NCBI GenBank assembly: GCA_029255685.2
Contig: CM055315.2
Coordinates: forward strand, 29,951,501-30,015,500
Length of the DNA: 64,000 bases
Direction of reading: 5' to 3'
DNA from: Silene conica
Taxonomy: Eukaryota; Streptophyta; Magnoliopsida; Caryophyllales; Caryophyllaceae
This document shows positions 62,734-64,000 of this stretch, piece by piece. The position numbers and the translations under genes were made by a program. Within the stretch, counting starts at the first letter, position 1. Each line of letters opens with the position of its first letter. The notes under the pieces are model-generated. The model saw nothing but the letters and a program-made list of their open reading frames with translations. It was not told the DNA's origin and did no database searches.

Positions 62734-62895
62734 TCATACTTTTTGCACTATTGACACAATAACAGTCACATGATCAAACTTTCCGCCCCTGAATTCAGGA
62801 TGTCCAGCAGCCTGAGCAGCATCTGCAAAAGGGGTTCTCGCATGAGGTGATCTTCCCACTTCTTGTGATCGGGAAGCTAAGAGCTCTGCTGTGTC
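62734..62895 (-). CDS. Terminal exon of a PP2C-type protein phosphatase
   Basis: Minus strand. After the acceptor TACTTTGCAG the exon reads ASRSQEVGRSPHARTPFADA, then AAQAAGHPEF, then GGKFDHVTVIVSIVQKV and TGA (62734-62736). The tail matches plant PP2C proteins of the PP2C55/PBCP type, whose last motif is GGKxDDVTVIVS; the metal-binding Asp of that motif is present, with His at the next position. Such enzymes are Mg/Mn-dependent Ser/Thr phosphatases. Upstream exons should lie at higher coordinates; I find none up to 64000, so either the intron exceeds 1.1 kb or this is a stranded piece. The hAT element sits 226 bp beyond the stop. Confidence 0.75.
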   Translation of the reverse strand, partial: DTAELLASRSQEVGRSPHARTPFADAAQAAGHPEFRGGKFDHVTVIVSIVQKV

Positions 62896-64000
62896 CTGCA
62901 AAGTACCAACCAGAGAAGATTGGAAATGAAGGCAAGTTACTAATGTCAATTTTTATTCCAGCAATTACGACTTAGTAATCATGGACACAGCAATGTGATG
63001 CAATTAGACGCCAACCAGAAGAGCACATATTTTCTGTATGAAACCGTATAACCGTTAACAATAACAGACCACTTTACTCCTTACCACATGCATTATCAGT
63101 TATCTATAAACCAAGACTCAAACCCTTTACAACCCATTCGAAGATGACCCATCAAAAAACATTCATCAATGTTAACCTGTCAAACTGCATTAACTAACAT
63201 CCAAATAGTACCTATAATGGCATTTTGGACTCACCAAATTATCCTAGTTTGCTCTACGGGCACAAACATATTTTCGTTGATAGCTCACCACGAGCTCTTA
63301 TATGAAAGTGATATCCAAAAGGGGAATAATTATAATCTGTATTTCTCTAACCATCATATGTATAAAACAATGAGGTTTGGAAGAATGAAAAGTATATTTA
63401 CTGTCAAGATGCATATACATGTGTAAGTAAGGGAAGGAGCTTAATACAATTAACCTAATTGTAGGATACAATATATTCTTGCTGTTTTTACAAATATTTG
63501 ACAACTAAATTGATTTGATTGTGAGGATATTATTGTGTGGAAGATATGGGAATATTATTAGCTAGAATATTGTTACGAAATTACTTTTTCACATACGGAC
63601 TTTACTTTTTCACATACACTTTTTCATAAAGTTTCCATCTTCTACCCTTTTACCTAAACCTGAACTCTTCTTCCTAAACCAAAACTCTCCTTCATAAACC
63701 TAAACAAAACGAGGTTTTTCCTTTACAATTTAATCAATTACTCAAAAAAAACATAAACAATGGATTACAATTCTTCAAGTATTGATTTAATATTGTTTAT
63801 TAAATCAATTAAACGTCGTCAATTTCAATTTCCTTATATGCATATTCATATCCAATTTTAATTTCTTCGTATGAATATTCAATTTCAATTTGCAATTTTG
63901 TATGATTACGTCGGCAACTTCTTGCGTGTTTAGCCAATTCGATTTTACTTCTTCCCAGATTTGTCTGCAACTCAAGTTTGATTTTGTTTCTTTGATTTTT
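62896..64000 (-). other. AT-rich sequence, probably intron of the PP2C gene
   Basis: No exon, RNA gene or repeat recognised. A TTTACTTTTTCACATAC direct repeat lies near 63585-63615. Confidence 0.35.

Overview
This is a nuclear window from a flowering plant, most likely a eudicot with a large, repeat-rich genome. Evidence: plant Ty1/copia (Angela-like) and Ty3/gypsy (Athila and TGTAACACCC-type) retrotransposons, tRNA-Met and tRNA-Asp primer sites, two CACTA DNA transposons, a hAT element, and intron-bearing pieces of plant genes (AUX1/LAX, stromal HSP70, brassinosteroid-signaling kinase, PP2C). I cannot name the species. The only part that may be an in-place host gene is a PP2C terminal exon near 62.8 kb.

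Layout. 1-3142 and 8112-18833 hold copia fossils; one copy is cut by two CACTA elements, each with a matching 3-bp target duplication (CACTA-1, 3143-8108; CACTA-2, 10096-18248). Both CACTAs carry captured host exons. 18834-26389 holds gypsy LTR-like fragments in inverted orientation, a gypsy gag and the start of its 5' LTR. 26390-31130 is an Athila-type element with an open gag. 31131-37235 is a minus-strand Angela-like fossil. 37236-59644 is a nest: a gypsy LTR (from 38732) appears to contain a solo LTR (39538-51137, GCGCG duplication), which contains a structurally whole non-coding LTR element (41212-49772, ACCGC duplication); a plus-strand Angela-like element (51210-59241) lies in the same host LTR. 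59645-61866 holds a coiled-coil transposon-type ORF and an LTR start. 61867-62507 is a short hAT with a perfect 8-bp duplication, next to the PP2C exon.

The most unusual signal is a vocabulary of short palindromes and hairpins in the LTRs, leaders and one gag of unrelated elements. ACTCGGYCGAGT arrays occur at three loci with a 19-bp pitch. GGTCGACCGACC doublets occur with a 21-bp pitch (9-bp spacer) in an Athila LTR, inside the Athila gag frame and in an Angela leader. Both words are a CGGYCG-like core between complementary 3-bp arms. A third structure, at 22559-23230, is an array of about 11 hairpins whose 24-bp (or related) core is conserved while the flanking stem arms change in a compensatory way. 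I know of no description of these, but could not search.

All positions, repeat counts and divergences were counted by hand from the sequence; family names rest on recognised motifs, not on database searches.
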